Below are positions 1 to 11,654 of a stretch of 64,000 nucleotides of DNA, one piece after another. The stretch covers positions 1 to 64,000 of the forward strand of contig JAFWTY010000027.1 in the NCBI GenBank assembly GCA_017518735.1. Direction: 5' to 3'. The stretch is from Lachnospiraceae bacterium (GTDB lineage: Bacteria; Bacillota; Clostridia; Lachnospirales; Lachnospiraceae). A program made the translations under genes and the position numbers. The notes under the pieces are model-generated. The model did no database searches and was not told the DNA's origin. It was given only the letters and a program-made list of their open reading frames with translations. How positions within the stretch are numbered: the stretch's first letter is position 1; every line of letters begins with the position of its first letter.

Positions 1-1134
1 GTCAAGCTCCTGTCTCTTGTTTGCATGCATCTGAAGGATACGTCCTACACGTTCCTTTTTGTCTTTTGTTGAGTTAAGTACGTAGGAACCGGAGTTCATG
101 GTTCCGGAGTAAACACGGAAGTAAGCCAGTTTTCCTACGAACGGGTCAGTCATAATCTTGAATGCAAGAGCGGAGAACGGCTCTTCATCGGAAGAATGTC
201 TCTCGGTCTCGTTGCCCTGAAGGTCAACACCCTTGATAGCAGGGATGTCAATCGGTGAAGGCATGTATTCGATAACTGCATCCAGTAATTTCTGAACACC
301 TTTGTTCTTGTATGCGGTTCCGCAGCAAACGGGAACTGCACGGCACTCGCAGGTAGCAAGACGAAGTGCTGCCTTCATGGTATCAATATCAGGCACTTCA
401 CCCTCTAAGTACTGCATGGTAAGATCATCGTCAAGTTCGCAAACCTTCTCGATTAACTCTTCATGATACTTATCTGCAAGTTCCTTCATATCATCGGGAA
501 TTGCCGTAATGGAAATATCTTCACCCTTATCATCATTGTAGATGTAAGCTTCCATCTCGAATAAATCGATAATTCCCTTGAAATCGTCTTCTTTTCCGAT
601 AGGAATCTGAAGACAAATTGCATTTTTACCTAAACGGTTTTTGATCTGGTCCACTGCAGCGTAGAAATTTGCACCAAGGATATCCATCTTGTTGATGAAT
701 GCCATTCTGGGTACGTTATACGTGTCAGCCTGACGCCATACATTTTCAGACTGAGGTTCTACACCACCCTTTGCACAGAACACACCTACTGCACCGTCAA
801 GTATACGTAAGGATCTTTCTACCTCAACGGTAAAATCCACGTGGCCCGGGGTATCAATGATGTTGATACGATGCTCTAAAGCACCTGCCTTCGTTTTGTT
901 ATGATCCTGCAAGGTCCAATGGCAGGTGGTAGCTGCGGAAGTAATGGTAATACCTCTTTCCTTCTCCTGCTCCATCCAGTCCATGGTTGCTGTTCCGTCG
1001 TGAGTGTCACCGATCTTGTGGTTAATACCGGTATAATAAAGAATACGCTCTGTCGTAGTGGTTTTACCCGCATCGATATGAGCCATAATACCGATATTTC
1101 TGGTTCTCTCTAATGGGTATTCTCTTCCAGCCAA
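1..1134 (-). CDS. fusA: elongation factor G (partial, N-terminal 378 residues)
   Basis: Translational GTPase that drives tRNA-mRNA translocation on the ribosome. The visible part holds the G domain: P-loop AHIDAGKTT at residues 18-26, the DTPGHVDF switch II motif near 94-101 and NKMD near 140, followed by the start of domain II. The C-terminal domains lie beyond the left edge of the window. I place the start at a TTG codon (1132-1134), because it is preceded by GAGGAGG at correct spacing and gives the expected [21 protein letters not shown] start; the first in-frame ATG would cut into the P-loop region. It lies 14 bases downstream of rpsG in the str operon, the classic rpsL-rpsG-fusA order. 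Identification is certain from the motifs; only the TTG start is inferred. Confidence 0.97.
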   Translation of the reverse strand, partial: MAGREYPLERTRNIGIMAHIDAGKTTTTERILYYTGINHKIGDTHDGTATMDWMEQEKERGITITSAATTCHWTLQDHNKTKAGALEHRINIIDTPGHVDFTVEVERSLRILDGAVGVFCAKGGVEPQSENVWRQADTYNVPRMAFINKMDILGANFYAAVDQIKNRLGKNAICLQIPIGKEDDFKGIIDLFEMEAYIYNDDKGEDISITAIPDDMKELADKYHEELIEKVCELDDDLTMQYLEGEVPDIDTMKAALRLATCECRAVPVCCGTAYKNKGVQKLLDAVIEYMPSPIDIPAIKGVDLQGNETERHSSDEEPFSALAFKIMTDPFVGKLAYFRVYSGTMNSGSYVLNSTKDKKERVGRILQMHANKRQELD

Positions 1135-1148
1135 GGTCGTTCCTCCTC

Positions 1149-2058
<910 letters not shown>

Positions 2059-2478
2059 TTACTTGCCTGCCTTAGGACGCTTAGCGCCGTACTTGGAACG
2101 AGCCTGACGTCTGTTTGCAACACCAGCGGTATCGAGAGTACCACGGATAATATGGTATCTGGTACCGGGCAAGTCCTTTACTCTTCCGCCACGGATCAAA
2201 ACAACGCTATGCTCCTGAAGGTTATGTCCTTCACCGGGGATGTAGCTAGTTACTTCGATTCCGTTAGAAAGACGTACTCTGGCGATTTTACGAAGTGCAG
2301 AGTTCGGCTTCTTAGGGGTAGCGGTCTTAACTGCGGTACAAACGCCTCTCTTCTGAGGAGAGGGAGCGTCGATTGCAGTCTTGTGTAAAGAGTTGTAGCT
2401 CTTCTGCAGTGCAGGAGCGGTGGACTTCTTTACAGCTGTCTGTCTTCCCTTGTGTACTAACTGATTAATTGTGGGCAT
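2059..2478 (-). CDS. rpsL: 30S ribosomal protein S12
   Basis: Decoding-centre protein of the 30S subunit. The 139-residue product carries the universal motifs [11 protein letters not shown] and [13 protein letters not shown]; the two lysines in these motifs, sites of streptomycin resistance substitutions, are both wild type. The start ATG follows AAGGAGGTGAATTTGG, a near-ideal ribosome binding site. It is the first gene of the str operon here, with its own promoter about 90 bases upstream, and is followed by the long spacer before rpsG. Nothing in the protein is unusual. Confidence 0.98.
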   Translation of the reverse strand: MPTINQLVHKGRQTAVKKSTAPALQKSYNSLHKTAIDAPSPQKRGVCTAVKTATPKKPNSALRKIARVRLSNGIEVTSYIPGEGHNLQEHSVVLIRGGRVKDLPGTRYHIIRGTLDTAGVANRRQARSKYGAKRPKAGK

Positions 2479-2515
2479 CCAAATTCACCTCCTTCTTTTC
2501 TTATTTTAATAACTC

Positions 2516-2555
2516 GTGCTGAAAGCGCACAAAAACACACGCGCTTTTAGTGCAC
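2516..2555 (-). promoter_or_regulatory. hairpin in the rpsL 5' leader
   Basis: Between the promoter and the rpsL ribosome binding site, AAAGCGC (2522-2528) pairs with GCGCTTT (2541-2547). The stem is extended by GTGC (2516-2519) with GCAC (2552-2555) after small internal loops. No T-tract follows in the direction of rpsL, so it is not an obvious terminator. It might be an mRNA-stability or autogenous control element; that role is inference. Confidence 0.4.
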
Positions 2556-2563
2556 GCCCATAT

Positions 2564-2593
2564 AGTATAATTCCATTCGCGAAGAAATGTCAA
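2564..2593 (-). promoter_or_regulatory. sigma-A promoter of the str operon
   Basis: On the minus strand, TTGACA (-35, 2588-2593) and TATACT (-10, 2564-2569) are separated by 18 bases. The predicted start lies about 80 bases upstream of the rpsL ATG. Confidence 0.8.
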
Positions 2594-2661
2594 TAAAAAA
2601 GATGAAAAAACAACAGAACCGTTGGATTGCATTTTCCCGGCGGTAGTAAAGAGTATTTTAT

Positions 2662-2946
2662 CTAGTTTTTATTCGGAACAAATTCTACTCTCAAGGTCGA
2701 ATCCGTTGCCTTTGCCAATCTTTTTAGCAGCGAAAGACTGGGGTTTCTCGTCCCTTTTTCCAGGCGGCAGATATCCGCCTGACTGATACCGGTTTTTTGG
2801 GACAATTCCGTCTGCGTAAGCCCGGCACGTGTTCTCGCTTCCAGAATCGCACGCTTAATATCCATCTCCGGTTGCAAATCTTCATATTCTTTTTTAAACT
2901 CGGGATCCTGTAATAATTCTTCTGTCAGTTTCCTTAAGTCACTCAT
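2662..2946 (-). CDS. XRE-family antitoxin (HigA-like)
   Basis: A 94-residue protein with a helix-turn-helix of the Xre/Cro type from about residue 34 to 88 (core GLTQTELSQKTGISQADICRLEKG), preceded by an acidic helical segment around ELLQDPEFKKEYEDLQPE, a common layout in antitoxins partnered with HigB/RelE toxins. Its start overlaps the end of the upstream toxin gene by 8 bases, so the two are translationally coupled. Toxin-first order is typical of higBA. It is expected to neutralise the toxin and to repress the shared promoter through the palindrome at 3318-3335. The pair sits between the str and rpo operons, an unusual site. Family assignment is firm from motifs; activity is inferred. Confidence 0.88.
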   Translation of the reverse strand: MSDLRKLTEELLQDPEFKKEYEDLQPEMDIKRAILEARTRAGLTQTELSQKTGISQADICRLEKGTRNPSLSLLKRLAKATDSTLRVEFVPNKN

Positions 2947-3304
2947 TTTGCTGCCTTTCTTTCCACAAATAATAATTCGTTCTGCATTTCTTTGCCAATA
3001 TTATCTCACTTTTGGGAGTCTTTTGTGTTTTCTTAACAAAACCGTTTGTTGCTATAATTATTTTCTCCCTATCAAAAAAATACAGAATACGAACTATGCT
3101 GTTTCCTTCCTTTGTCCTTAATTCAAAAATGCCATCTTCCAAATGCTTGCTCAAAGGCTCTCTAGCCAAAAATCCATATTCTTCAAGAAGGTTTAAATCT
3201 GCTACAACTTTTGCTCTCAATTTGGTAGGCAGAGAACGAATAAAAACTCCCACCGGCTTACTGCCATCCTTCTCTCTGTAGAAATTTACTTCAAATTGAT
3301 TCAC
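2939..3304 (-). CDS. RelE/HigB-family toxin (phage Gp49-like)
   Basis: A 121-residue basic protein of the RelE/ParE superfamily, most like the HigB/Gp49-like branch. The diagnostic C-terminal half is present: a beta hairpin with GIFELRTK...VRILYFF, then IIIATNGFVKKTQKTPKSE. Members are ribosome-dependent mRNA endonucleases. The start is a GTG (3302-3304) behind GGGGAG. The gene overlaps the downstream antitoxin by 8 bases. Its sigma-A promoter, with the -10 box buried in an 18-base palindrome, lies immediately upstream. The module is flanked by the str promoter on one side and a decayed gene on the other, which suggests insertion of a mobile addiction module. Toxicity itself is inferred. Confidence 0.88.
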   Translation of the reverse strand: MNQFEVNFYREKDGSKPVGVFIRSLPTKLRAKVVADLNLLEEYGFLAREPLSKHLEDGIFELRTKEGNSIVRILYFFDREKIIIATNGFVKKTQKTPKSEIILAKKCRTNYYLWKERQQNE

Positions 3305-3317
3305 TGCTCCCCTTTCT

Positions 3318-3353
3318 TATGCTATATATAGCATATTTTTGAGTTATGGTCAA
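3318..3353 (-). promoter_or_regulatory. toxin-antitoxin promoter with operator palindrome over the -10 box
   Basis: Minus-strand TTGACC (-35, 3348-3353) and TATATA (-10, 3325-3330) have the ideal 17-base spacing. The -10 box sits inside a perfect 18-base palindrome, TATGCTATATATAGCATA (3318-3335). This fits autorepression by the HTH antitoxin, which would occlude RNA polymerase when bound. Confidence 0.78.
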
Positions 3354-3533
3354 CAAATACCATTCGTTTTGTTGCTCATTATGAAAAAATAAACTGGGAT
3401 TTTTCGGAGAAGACCTCTCCGATGCCAATAAATGGCTTAGAAATAAGACAATATACAACCGTAATTTCTACTGAAATCAGAAAAAACTAACCCTCTACTT
3501 TTCCATTTTACTGCCCATCAAAACGGTAATCAA

Positions 3534-3959
3534 ATGCCTGAAAATGCTAATTTTTGCATGAACTGCGGAGAAATGAAGAACGCGATACCACCTCAAGCAT
3601 ACACAAACTTGAGCCAACCCTCTTCAAATCCAAAACTCGAATCTGAAGCAAGAAAAGGACGCAATAGCGGAGCAGCAGCTTTACCTATTTCCATTGTATG
3701 TCTTTTGCTGGATTTGATACTGCTAACCTATGACAGAGTTGGTCCCATTTTATTTATTCTTATCGGAGCCGGAAAACTTACCGTAGCCATTCTGGCCTCT
3801 ACCGCCAAAGATACTTATAAAAAAATACTCAAGGAAACTAACTATCCGAATGAAACCGCAAGAAGCGGAAACAAGCTGGCAAATGCCGCATTAATTATTG
3901 TGGTTGTTGGAGCCGGTTTGATTATTACAAGAATCCTGCTTGAATGTGCACGCGTTTAA
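3534..3959 (+). CDS. zinc-ribbon membrane protein, N-terminus apparently frameshifted
   Basis: A 141-residue reading frame that starts MPENANFCMNCG, which is the second half of a zinc-ribbon domain. A Pro/Ser-rich linker follows, then three hydrophobic segments (about residues 47-66, 69-87 and 112-135). The first Cys motif is missing from this frame. In the neighbouring frame just upstream (3506-3517) the bases read FYCP, exactly what the first knuckle should encode, so one or two bases seem to have been gained or lost near 3515-3524. No ribosome binding site precedes the ATG. It is therefore probably a decayed gene or a consensus error rather than an intact protein. It converges on rpoC, sharing a bidirectional terminator. 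Function unknown. Confidence 0.55.
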   Translation: MPENANFCMNCGEMKNAIPPQAYTNLSQPSSNPKLESEARKGRNSGAAALPISIVCLLLDLILLTYDRVGPILFILIGAGKLTVAILASTAKDTYKKILKETNYPNETARSGNKLANAALIIVVVGAGLIITRILLECARV

Positions 3960-3974
3960 AGTTTACAATAACGC

Positions 3975-4006
3975 AAAAATACAGGGCATCTCTGCCCTGT
4001 ATTTTT
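3975..4006. terminator. bidirectional terminator between the zinc-ribbon gene and rpoC
   Basis: AAAAATACAGGGCA (3975-3988) pairs with TGCCCTGTATTTTT (3993-4006) around a TCTC loop. The A/T-rich outer arms give a T-tract on both strands, so it can end transcription from either side. Confidence 0.85.
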
Positions 4007-4028
4007 TGTACCGAATTTCACAAAAATC

Positions 4029-5495
4029 TTATTCTTCCGCTGCTACTTCTTCCTCAGCCGCTTCTACAGCTGCTTCGTAAGCTTCGTCGGAGTACTCCTC
4101 TTTCATCTGTTCCTCTAAGGAGGTGTCCAGTTTTACGTTGCGATAACGCTTCATACCGGTACCTGCAGGAATCAGCTTACCGATGATAACGTTTTCCTTA
4201 AGGCCGATCAACGGATCGGATTTGCCCTTAATTGCTGCCTCGGTAAGTACCTTCGTGGTCTCCTGGAAGGATGCTGCAGACATGAAGGAGTTGGTTGCAA
4301 GTGCTGCCTTGGTAATACCTAAGATTACATCGCTTGCGGTTGCAGGTTCTGCATCGGGATTCTCAGCCAAAAGTTTCTCGTTGATGTCTTCCAGCTCGAG
4401 ACGGTCTACCAAAGATCCGGGAAGAAGGTTGGTGGAACCTGCGGTCTCCACTTTCTGCTTCTTTAACATCTGGCGAACAATTACTTCGATGTGCTTGTCA
4501 GCCAGGTCTACACCCTGAAGGTTGTAAACTTTCTGTACTTCACGGATTAAGTAGTTCTGTACCGCACCGATCTTTTTGATCAAAAGCAGGTCGTGAGGGT
4601 TGATGGAACCTTCGGTAAGTTCGTCACCGGCTTCGATTACAGCGCCGTCCTGAACCTTGGTTCTGGAACCGTAAGGAATCAGATAGGTCTTTTCCTTTCC
4701 GTCCTCACTCTTGATAACAACTTCACGCTTCTTCTTGGTATCGTTAATTGTAACGGTTCCGCCGAATTCTGCGATGATTGCAAGTCCCTTGGGCTTTCTT
4801 GCTTCAAAAAGCTCCTCAACACGGGGAAGACCCTGGGTAATATCGCCACCCGCAACACCACCGGTATGGAAGGTACGCATGGTAAGCTGGGTACCGGGTT
4901 CACCGATGGACTGTGCAGCGATGATTCCGACTGCTTTACCTACCTGAACTGCTTCACCGGTTGCCATGTTCGCGCCGTAGCACTTAGCACAGATACCGTT
5001 CTTGCACTTGCAGGTTAAGATGCTTCTGATCTTTACTTTCTTAATTTCATTACCGTTCTCGTCAACGCCGGTGTTTACAATCTTGCTTGCGCGACTTGCG
5101 GTAATCATATGGTTTGCTTTTACAATGACGTTGCCGTCTTTGTCCTTGATGGTATCAACGGAATATCTTCCCTTGATTCTGGACTCCAAGGATTCTACTA
5201 CGGAGTTTCCGTCGGTAAATGCCTCTGCAACGATTCCGGGGATGGTATCACGTCCGATGCTGCAGTCCTTCTCACGAATGATAAGTTCCTGGCATACGTC
5301 AACCATACGTCTGGTCAGGTATCCGGAGTCGGCGGTACGAAGTGCGGTATCGGAAAGACCTTTACGAGCACCGTGTGCGGAGATGAAGTATTCCAATACG
5401 TCCAGACCTTCACGGAAGTTTGACTTAATCGGCAACTCGATTGTACGTCCGGTTGTATCTGCCATAAGTCCACGCATTGCAGCAAGCTGTTTCAT
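4029..5495 (-). CDS. rpoC: RNA polymerase beta' subunit, C-terminal part after a frameshift
   Basis: Continuation of rpoC in the frame shifted relative to the upstream part. It resumes within the bridge helix ([13 protein letters not shown]) and runs through the trigger loop and the second zinc site ([14 protein letters not shown]) to the acidic tail EEVAAEE. The ATG at 5493-5495 overlaps the TGA that ends the 5' part (ATGA), so in principle re-initiation could make a separate 488-residue polypeptide, but there is no ribosome binding site. One C restored between 5497 and 5498 joins the two parts into a normal beta' of about 1214 residues. Because beta' is essential, a sequence error is the likeliest explanation. 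Confidence 0.9.
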   Translation of the reverse strand: MKQLAAMRGLMADTTGRTIELPIKSNFREGLDVLEYFISAHGARKGLSDTALRTADSGYLTRRMVDVCQELIIREKDCSIGRDTIPGIVAEAFTDGNSVVESLESRIKGRYSVDTIKDKDGNVIVKANHMITASRASKIVNTGVDENGNEIKKVKIRSILTCKCKNGICAKCYGANMATGEAVQVGKAVGIIAAQSIGEPGTQLTMRTFHTGGVAGGDITQGLPRVEELFEARKPKGLAIIAEFGGTVTINDTKKKREVVIKSEDGKEKTYLIPYGSRTKVQDGAVIEAGDELTEGSINPHDLLLIKKIGAVQNYLIREVQKVYNLQGVDLADKHIEVIVRQMLKKQKVETAGSTNLLPGSLVDRLELEDINEKLLAENPDAEPATASDVILGITKAALATNSFMSAASFQETTKVLTEAAIKGKSDPLIGLKENVIIGKLIPAGTGMKRYRNVKLDTSLEEQMKEEYSDEAYEAAVEAAEEEVAAEE

Positions 5496-7672
5496 CTGCT
5501 GTTTGAACCACGGGCACCGGAGTCTGCCATCATCTTGATGTTGTTGTAAGCAGACAGACCGTTCATCATTTCCTCGGTCAGACGTTCGTCGGTGTCGTTC
5601 CATACCTGGATAACTCCCTTGTAACGCTCGTCTTCGGTACAAAGTCCACGATGATAGTCTCTGGTAATCTTATCCACCTGCTCCTGAGCCTGTGCAAGCA
5701 TGTCAGCCTTTACAGCAGGAACGATCATGTCGGAAATGGATACCGTCATAGCTGCGCGGGTGGAGTATTTATAACCCATTGCCTTTACAAGGTCGAGTAC
5801 TTCGGCGGTTCTGGTTGCGCCGTGAGTGTTAATAACCTTGTCAAGGATGCTCTTCAACTGCTTCTTGCCTACCAGATAATCCACTTCAAGCTTCAGATAA
5901 TCTTCGGGAGTCTTTCTTTCTACTCCGCCAAGATCCTGAGGAAGGATTTCGTTGAAGAGGAAACGTCCCAGTGTGGATTCCACAATACCGGTAATCTCTC
6001 CTCCGTCCGGTAAGCTCTTGGTAACTTTTACTTTGATCTTTGCGTGAAGATCAAGTGCACCGTTTTCATATGCAAGAATTGCTTCGTTTACATCTTTGAA
6101 GAACTTTCCTTCGCCCTTTGCGTCCGGTCTTTCCTGTGTTAAGTAGTAAATACCGAGAACCATATCCTGGGAAGGAACCGCAACGGGAGCACCGTCGGAA
6201 GGCTTCAAAAGGTTGTTCGGGGACAGAAGCAGGAATCTGCACTCTGCCTGAGCTTCCACACTAAGAGGAAGGTGAACTGCCATCTGGTCACCGTCGAAGT
6301 CAGCATTGAACGCGGTACATACGAGCGGATGAAGCTTGATTGCCTTACCTTCTACAAGGATGGGCTCGAAAGCCTGAATACCAAGTCTGTGAAGGGTTGG
6401 TGCACGGTTTAACATTACAGGATGTTCGCAGATAACATCTTCCAGTACATCCCATACCACGTCATCCAGTCTTTCCACAAGTTTCTTAGCATGCTTGATG
6501 TTCTGGCTGATTCCGCGGCCAACAAGTTCCTTCATAACGAAGGGCTTGAAGAGTTCGATTGCCATTTCCTTGGGCAGACCGCACTGATAAATCTTAAGTT
6601 CGGGTCCTACTACGATAACGGAACGTCCGGAGTAGTCTACACGCTTACCTAAGAGGTTCTGACGGAAACGTCCGGATTTACCCTTTAACATATCGGACAG
6701 AGACTTGAGTGCTCTGTTTCCGGGGCCGGTTACGGGACGTCCGCGTCTGCCGTTGTCAATTAACGCGTCAACCGCTTCCTGAAGCATTCTCTTCTCGTTA
6801 CGAACGATGATATCGGGAGCACCGAGATCAAGGAGTCTGCCGAGACGGTTATTACGGTTGATAATTCTTCTGTATAAATCGTTCAAGTCGGAGGTTGCAA
6901 AACGGCCGCCGTCCAACTGAACCATGGGACGAAGATCGGGAGGAATTACGGGAATTACATCCAGAATCATCCACTCCGGTCTGTTTCCGGACTCGCGGAA
7001 TGCCTCGATTACTTCGAGACGCTTAACGAGTTTGGACTTCTTCTGACCCTTGGTGCTCTCTAAATCAAGTTCTGCCTTCAGGTCGTTGTATTCCTTCTCA
7101 AGATCGATTGCAAGCAAAAGCTCCTTAATTGCTTCGGCACCCATGCCGACACGGAACTTGTCGCCCCATTTTTCTCTTGCATCCTGATAATCTCTCTCGG
7201 TAAGAACTTCCTTTAAGTGAAGGTCGGTCTCGCCGGGATCAAGTACGATATAGGAAGCAAAATACAATACTTTTTCCAGTACCTTCGGAGTTAAGTCAAG
7301 AATCAGACCGATTCTGGACGGAATACCCTTGAAGTACCAGATATGAGAAACCGGTGCAGCCAGTTCGATATGTCCCATTCTTTCACGACGAACGCTGGCC
7401 TTGGTAATTTCAACACCGCAACGGTCGCAGACAAATCCTTTGAAACGGATTTTCTTATACTTACCGCAGTGGCATTCCCAGTCTTTGCTGGGTCCAAAAA
7501 TCTTTTCACAGAAAAGACCCTTGGGTTCCGGTTTTAAAGTTCTGTAGTTGATGGTCTCGGGCTTGGTTACCTCGCCGTGGGACCACTCTCTGATTTTATC
7601 AGGTGATGCCAAACCGATCCGAATGGTATCGAAAGAAATCGGTTCATAAATTTCTTTATTTGCTTCAGGCAT
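5492..7672 (-). CDS. rpoC: RNA polymerase beta' subunit, N-terminal part before a frameshift
   Basis: Residues 1-726 of beta', ending prematurely. It contains the N-terminal zinc-binding site (CHCGKY...CDRCG, about 67-86), the clamp, and the catalytic magnesium loop NADFDGDQM at about residue 456. The frame follows beta' up to [12 protein letters not shown], then reads R-stop instead of the expected [10 protein letters not shown]. That break is in the bridge helix at the active centre (about residue 724). A single missing base in AGCCAG explains it. The ATG at 7672 follows AAAGGAGAG. It is 17 bases downstream of rpoB in the same transcript, which starts at the promoter in front of rpoB. Confidence 0.95.
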   Translation of the reverse strand: MPEANKEIYEPISFDTIRIGLASPDKIREWSHGEVTKPETINYRTLKPEPKGLFCEKIFGPSKDWECHCGKYKKIRFKGFVCDRCGVEITKASVRRERMGHIELAAPVSHIWYFKGIPSRIGLILDLTPKVLEKVLYFASYIVLDPGETDLHLKEVLTERDYQDAREKWGDKFRVGMGAEAIKELLLAIDLEKEYNDLKAELDLESTKGQKKSKLVKRLEVIEAFRESGNRPEWMILDVIPVIPPDLRPMVQLDGGRFATSDLNDLYRRIINRNNRLGRLLDLGAPDIIVRNEKRMLQEAVDALIDNGRRGRPVTGPGNRALKSLSDMLKGKSGRFRQNLLGKRVDYSGRSVIVVGPELKIYQCGLPKEMAIELFKPFVMKELVGRGISQNIKHAKKLVERLDDVVWDVLEDVICEHPVMLNRAPTLHRLGIQAFEPILVEGKAIKLHPLVCTAFNADFDGDQMAVHLPLSVEAQAECRFLLLSPNNLLKPSDGAPVAVPSQDMVLGIYYLTQERPDAKGEGKFFKDVNEAILAYENGALDLHAKIKVKVTKSLPDGGEITGIVESTLGRFLFNEILPQDLGGVERKTPEDYLKLEVDYLVGKKQLKSILDKVINTHGATRTAEVLDLVKAMGYKYSTRAAMTVSISDMIVPAVKADMLAQAQEQVDKITRDYHRGLCTEDERYKGVIQVWNDTDERLTEEMMNGLSAYNNIKMMADSGARGSNSR

Positions 7673-7689
7673 TTTGGCTCTCCTTTCGC

Positions 7690-10600
7690 TTATTCTTCTG
7701 AATCGTCGCTGTCAAAATCTGTGAAATCGCCTTCGTCTTCCGTAAAGTCATCGTCGATATCGGTTAATTCACCGTTATCGTCCCATTCCTGTTTCTGGAA
7801 GCCAAGTTTACCCATATCTTCCTGCTCGTAGTTGTAGTTCTTACGATCGCCTTCCATTTCAATGCGATACGTATTGGTCGGAGCATCGATATTCTCACGG
7901 AATTCGACTTCTTCACCCTTTTCATCGAGTACTTTCACATCCAGACACAGGGACTGCATTTCCTTAAGGAGAACCTTGAAGGATTCCGGAATACCCGGAG
8001 TCGGAATGTTCTCGCCCTTAATGATTGCTTCGTATGTCTTCACACGTCCGATTACGTCATCGGATTTTACAGTAAGGATTTCCTGTAAGGTGTAGGATGC
8101 GCCGTATGCCTCGAGGGCCCAAACTTCCATTTCACCGAAACGCTGTCCACCGAACTGTGCCTTACCACCGAGCGGCTGCTGGGTTACTAAGGAGTACGGT
8201 CCGGTAGAACGAGCATGGATCTTATCGTCTACCAGGTGGTGGAGCTTTAAGTAATGCATGTGTCCGATGGTAACCGGTCCGTCGAAGAACTCACCGGTAC
8301 GACCGTCACGAAGTCTTACTTTACCGTCGCGGCTTAAAGGAACGCCCTTCCAAAGCTCTCTGTGATCTCTGTTCTCATAGAGATATTCCAGTACTTCGGG
8401 AAGCAGTTCATCTTTGTGTTTTTTCTCAAAATCTTCCCAGGTTCCGTTTACGTAGTCGTTTGCCAGATCCAGAGTGTCCATAATGTCTTTCTCGTTTGCA
8501 CCGTCAAATACAGGCGTTGCAATGTTGAAGCCCAGAGCCTTTGCAGCTAAGGAGAGGTGAATCTCCAATACCTGACCGATGTTCATACGGGAAGGTACGC
8601 CCAAGGGGTTCAATACGATGTCGAGAGGACGTCCGTTCGGAAGATAAGGCATATCCTCTACGGGAAGAACGCGGGAAACAACACCCTTGTTACCATGACG
8701 ACCTGCCATCTTATCGCCGACGGAGATTTTTCTCTTCTGTGCAATGTAAATACGTACTTTCTGGTTTACTCCGGGAGAAAGTTCGGAGTCTCCGTTCGCT
8801 CTGGAGAATACCTTGGCGTCTACTACAACACCGTACTCACCGTGAGGAACCTTTAAGGAGGTATCTCTTACTTCTCTTGCCTTTTCACCAAAAATAGCAC
8901 GCAGAAGTCTTTCTTCTGCAGTCAGCTCGGTCTCACCCTTCGGGGTAACCTTACCAACCAGGATATCACCGGCACGAACTTCAGCGCCCACACGAATGAT
9001 ACCGCGTTCGTCAAGATCCTTTAATGCATCTTCGCCGACACCCGGAACATCGCGGGTAATTTCTTCTGCACCAAGCTTGGTGTCACGTGCTTCGGTTTCA
9101 TATTCTTCAATATGTACGGAAGTGTAAACATCTTCACGTACCAGTCTCTCGCTAAGAAGAACAGCATCCTCGTAGTTGTAACCTTCCCAGGTCATGAAAC
9201 CGATGAGAGGATTCTTACCGAGTGCAAGTTCGCCTTCCGCTGTGGAAGGACCGTCTGCAATTACCTGTCCTGCTGCGATATGATCGCCCTTGAATACGAT
9301 GGGTTTCTGGTTGTAGCAGTTGCTCTGGTTGGAACGTACGAACTTCGCTACCTTATATTCCATCTTTTCGCCGTCGTCGCAGGTAACTTTGATCAAGTCG
9401 GATGCAACGTAGGTTACGGTACCGGGCTTCTTTGCAACAACGCAGACACCGGAGTCAACCGCAGTCTTAACTTCCATACCGGTACCGATAACAGGTGCCT
9501 CGGTAAAGAGAAGGGGAACGGCCTGACGCTGCATGTTGGATCCCATCAGCGCACGGTTTGCGTCGTCGTTCTGCAGGAACGGAATCAGCGCGGTAGCTAC
9601 AGAGAATACCATACGAGGAGATACGTCCATGTAATCGAACATTCTCTTCGGATATTCCTGAGTCTCTTCACGATAACGACCGGATACCATGTTCTTTACG
9701 AAATGGCCTTCCGCATCGAGTTTTTCGTTTGCCTGCGCTACGTGGTAGTTGTCTTCCTCGTCTGCAGTCATGTATACTACTTCGTCCGTAACCACGGGGT
9801 TATCCGGGTTGGACTTGTCAATCTTACGATAAGGAGCTTCTACGAAGCCGTATTCGTTAATTCTTGCATAGGATGCAAGAGAGTTGATCAAACCGATGTT
9901 AGGACCTTCGGGAGTCTCAATGGGGCACATTCTTCCGTAGTGGGTGTAATGTACATCACGAACTTCGAATCCGGCACGATCTCTGGAAAGACCACCGGGT
10001 CCCAATGCGGAAAGACGTCTCTTATGAGTCAACTCACCAAGAGGGTTGTTCTGATCCATGAACTGGGACAGCTGGGAAGATCCGAAGAATTCCTTGATTG
10101 CTGCCTGCACGGGCTTGATGTTGATTAAGTTCTGCGGAGTTAAAGTATCTGCATCCTGGGTGGTCATTCTTTCACGAACCACTCTCTCCATTCTGGAAAG
10201 ACCGATACGATACTGGTTCTGCAGAAGTTCTCCGACCGCACGGATACGTCTGTTTCCTAAATGGTCGATATCGTCATCGTTTCCGATGCCGTACTCAAGA
10301 TGGATATTGTAGTTTACGGAAGCAATAATATCCTCTTTGGTAATGTGCTTCGGAATCAGATTATGTACATTATTCTGAATAGCATCCGTAAGCTCTTCGG
10401 GTTTCTCGAAGAATTCGTTGATAATCTTGATCAGTTCAGGGAAGTATACAAGCTCGGTAATGCCGAGTTCCTTGGGTTCGCAGTCGATCCACTCGGTAAT
10501 GTCTACCATTAAGTTGGATAATACTACGACGTTCTTCTCTTCCGTCTGAATCAGAACCGACTTCACTGCGGCATTCTGGATCTTGTCCGCAACTTCGGGC

Positions 10601-11553
10601 GTTACGGTCTCTCCTGCTTTTGCAATGATTTCTCCGGAGTACTCGCTTACAACGTCTGCAGCAAGAACATGACCGGAAATACGGTTTCTGAGCATTAATT
10701 TCTTATTGAATTTGTAACGGCCGACTTTGGCAAGATCATATCTTCTTGCATCAAAGAACATGCTGTTTAAGAAGTTCTCGGCACTTTCCACGCTGAAAGG
10801 CTCACCGGGATGTACCTTGGTATAAAATTCGCGAAGTCCGTCAATGTAATTCTTAGCGGGATCCTTGGCAAAAGAAGCCTGAATCTTAGGCTCATCACCA
10901 AAAGTCTCGATAATTTCCTCGTCAGTTCCGAGACCAAGGCTTCTTACAAATACGGAGATGGGAACCTTTTTGGTTCTGTCCACACGTACATATGCCACAT
11001 CGTTGGAGTCGGTTTCGTACTCTAACCATGCACCACGGTTCGGGATAACCTGGGAAGAATATAACTTCTTCCCGGTTTTATCTCGGGAAATTGTGTAATA
11101 GATACCGGGAGAACGAACGAGCTGGCTGACGATAACACGTTCAGCACCGTTGATCACAAAGGTTCCGTTCTCGGTCATGAGCGGGAATTTACCCATGAAA
11201 ATCTCATGTTCCTTGATATCGTTCTTATTGTTTTCGTCAAAAAGACGCACCTTCACGCGCAGAGGAGCTTCGTAAGTGATATCTCTTTCCTTACATTCCT
11301 CAATCGTATACTCTGCCTCATCTTCGTAGAGCTTGAAACCAACAAACTCCATACGAATATCACCACCGAAATTCGTAATCGGAGAAATGTCGTCAAAAGC
11401 TTCCTTCAGGCCTTCTTTGAGAAACCAGTTATAGGAGTCCTTCTGGACTTCAATCAGGTTAGGCATCTCAAGGACTTCCTTCTGCCGCTGATAGGACATA
11501 CGCATACTGTTGCCGTTCACTCTGGGACGAATTCTGTTCTTTTCCATTGACAC
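7690..11553 (-). CDS. rpoB: RNA polymerase beta subunit
   Basis: Catalytic beta subunit, 1287 residues. The rifampicin-pocket region is wild type ([15 protein letters not shown] and [14 protein letters not shown]). The highly conserved blocks [28 protein letters not shown] and [19 protein letters not shown] are all present. The C-terminus is very acidic ([12 protein letters not shown]). The start is either GTG at 11551-11553 or ATG two codons later; AAAGG is better placed for the GTG. It is transcribed from its own promoter buried in the rplL terminator and continues into rpoC. Length and motifs are normal. Confidence 0.98.
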   Translation of the reverse strand: MSMEKNRIRPRVNGNSMRMSYQRQKEVLEMPNLIEVQKDSYNWFLKEGLKEAFDDISPITNFGGDIRMEFVGFKLYEDEAEYTIEECKERDITYEAPLRVKVRLFDENNKNDIKEHEIFMGKFPLMTENGTFVINGAERVIVSQLVRSPGIYYTISRDKTGKKLYSSQVIPNRGAWLEYETDSNDVAYVRVDRTKKVPISVFVRSLGLGTDEEIIETFGDEPKIQASFAKDPAKNYIDGLREFYTKVHPGEPFSVESAENFLNSMFFDARRYDLAKVGRYKFNKKLMLRNRISGHVLAADVVSEYSGEIIAKAGETVTPEVADKIQNAAVKSVLIQTEEKNVVVLSNLMVDITEWIDCEPKELGITELVYFPELIKIINEFFEKPEELTDAIQNNVHNLIPKHITKEDIIASVNYNIHLEYGIGNDDDIDHLGNRRIRAVGELLQNQYRIGLSRMERVVRERMTTQDADTLTPQNLINIKPVQAAIKEFFGSSQLSQFMDQNNPLGELTHKRRLSALGPGGLSRDRAGFEVRDVHYTHYGRMCPIETPEGPNIGLINSLASYARINEYGFVEAPYRKIDKSNPDNPVVTDEVVYMTADEEDNYHVAQANEKLDAEGHFVKNMVSGRYREETQEYPKRMFDYMDVSPRMVFSVATALIPFLQNDDANRALMGSNMQRQAVPLLFTEAPVIGTGMEVKTAVDSGVCVVAKKPGTVTYVASDLIKVTCDDGEKMEYKVAKFVRSNQSNCYNQKPIVFKGDHIAAGQVIADGPSTAEGELALGKNPLIGFMTWEGYNYEDAVLLSERLVREDVYTSVHIEEYETEARDTKLGAEEITRDVPGVGEDALKDLDERGIIRVGAEVRAGDILVGKVTPKGETELTAEERLLRAIFGEKAREVRDTSLKVPHGEYGVVVDAKVFSRANGDSELSPGVNQKVRIYIAQKRKISVGDKMAGRHGNKGVVSRVLPVEDMPYLPNGRPLDIVLNPLGVPSRMNIGQVLEIHLSLAAKALGFNIATPVFDGANEKDIMDTLDLANDYVNGTWEDFEKKHKDELLPEVLEYLYENRDHRELWKGVPLSRDGKVRLRDGRTGEFFDGPVTIGHMHYLKLHHLVDDKIHARSTGPYSLVTQQPLGGKAQFGGQRFGEMEVWALEAYGASYTLQEILTVKSDDVIGRVKTYEAIIKGENIPTPGIPESFKVLLKEMQSLCLDVKVLDEKGEEVEFRENIDAPTNTYRIEMEGDRKNYNYEQEDMGKLGFQKQEWDDNGELTDIDDDFTEDEGDFTDFDSDDSEE

Positions 11554-11624
11554 TCGCGACCTTCTTTCTTTATATTACCTAAAATGGGCATAAGGGGACC
11601 CTTACCCACAATAGCGCATTATCC

Positions 11625-11654
11625 ATTGTAACAAAAAAAGCAACCGGATGTCAA
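11625..11654 (-). promoter_or_regulatory. rpoBC promoter embedded in the rplL terminator
   Basis: Minus-strand TTGACA (-35, 11649-11654) lies in the loop of the rplL terminator hairpin. TACAAT (-10, 11625-11630) follows its T-tract, with an 18-base spacer. The predicted leader of about 65 bases contains a further small palindrome, TAAGGG-TC-CCCTTA. Confidence 0.7.

Noticed and set aside
3374..3530. A second small gene left of the zinc-ribbon frame
   Set aside because: Frames are short and contain stops; CGGAGA/TCTCCG is a weak 6-base repeat only.
5485..5510. A programmed ribosomal frameshift in rpoC
   Set aside because: No slippery heptamer or downstream pseudoknot is evident, and no such frameshift is known to me in rpoC; a missing base is simpler.
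9112..10128. A 338-codon open frame on the plus strand inside rpoB
   Set aside because: It is antisense to a fully conserved essential gene, has no ribosome binding site, and its translation shows no domain; the length follows from rpoB codon use.
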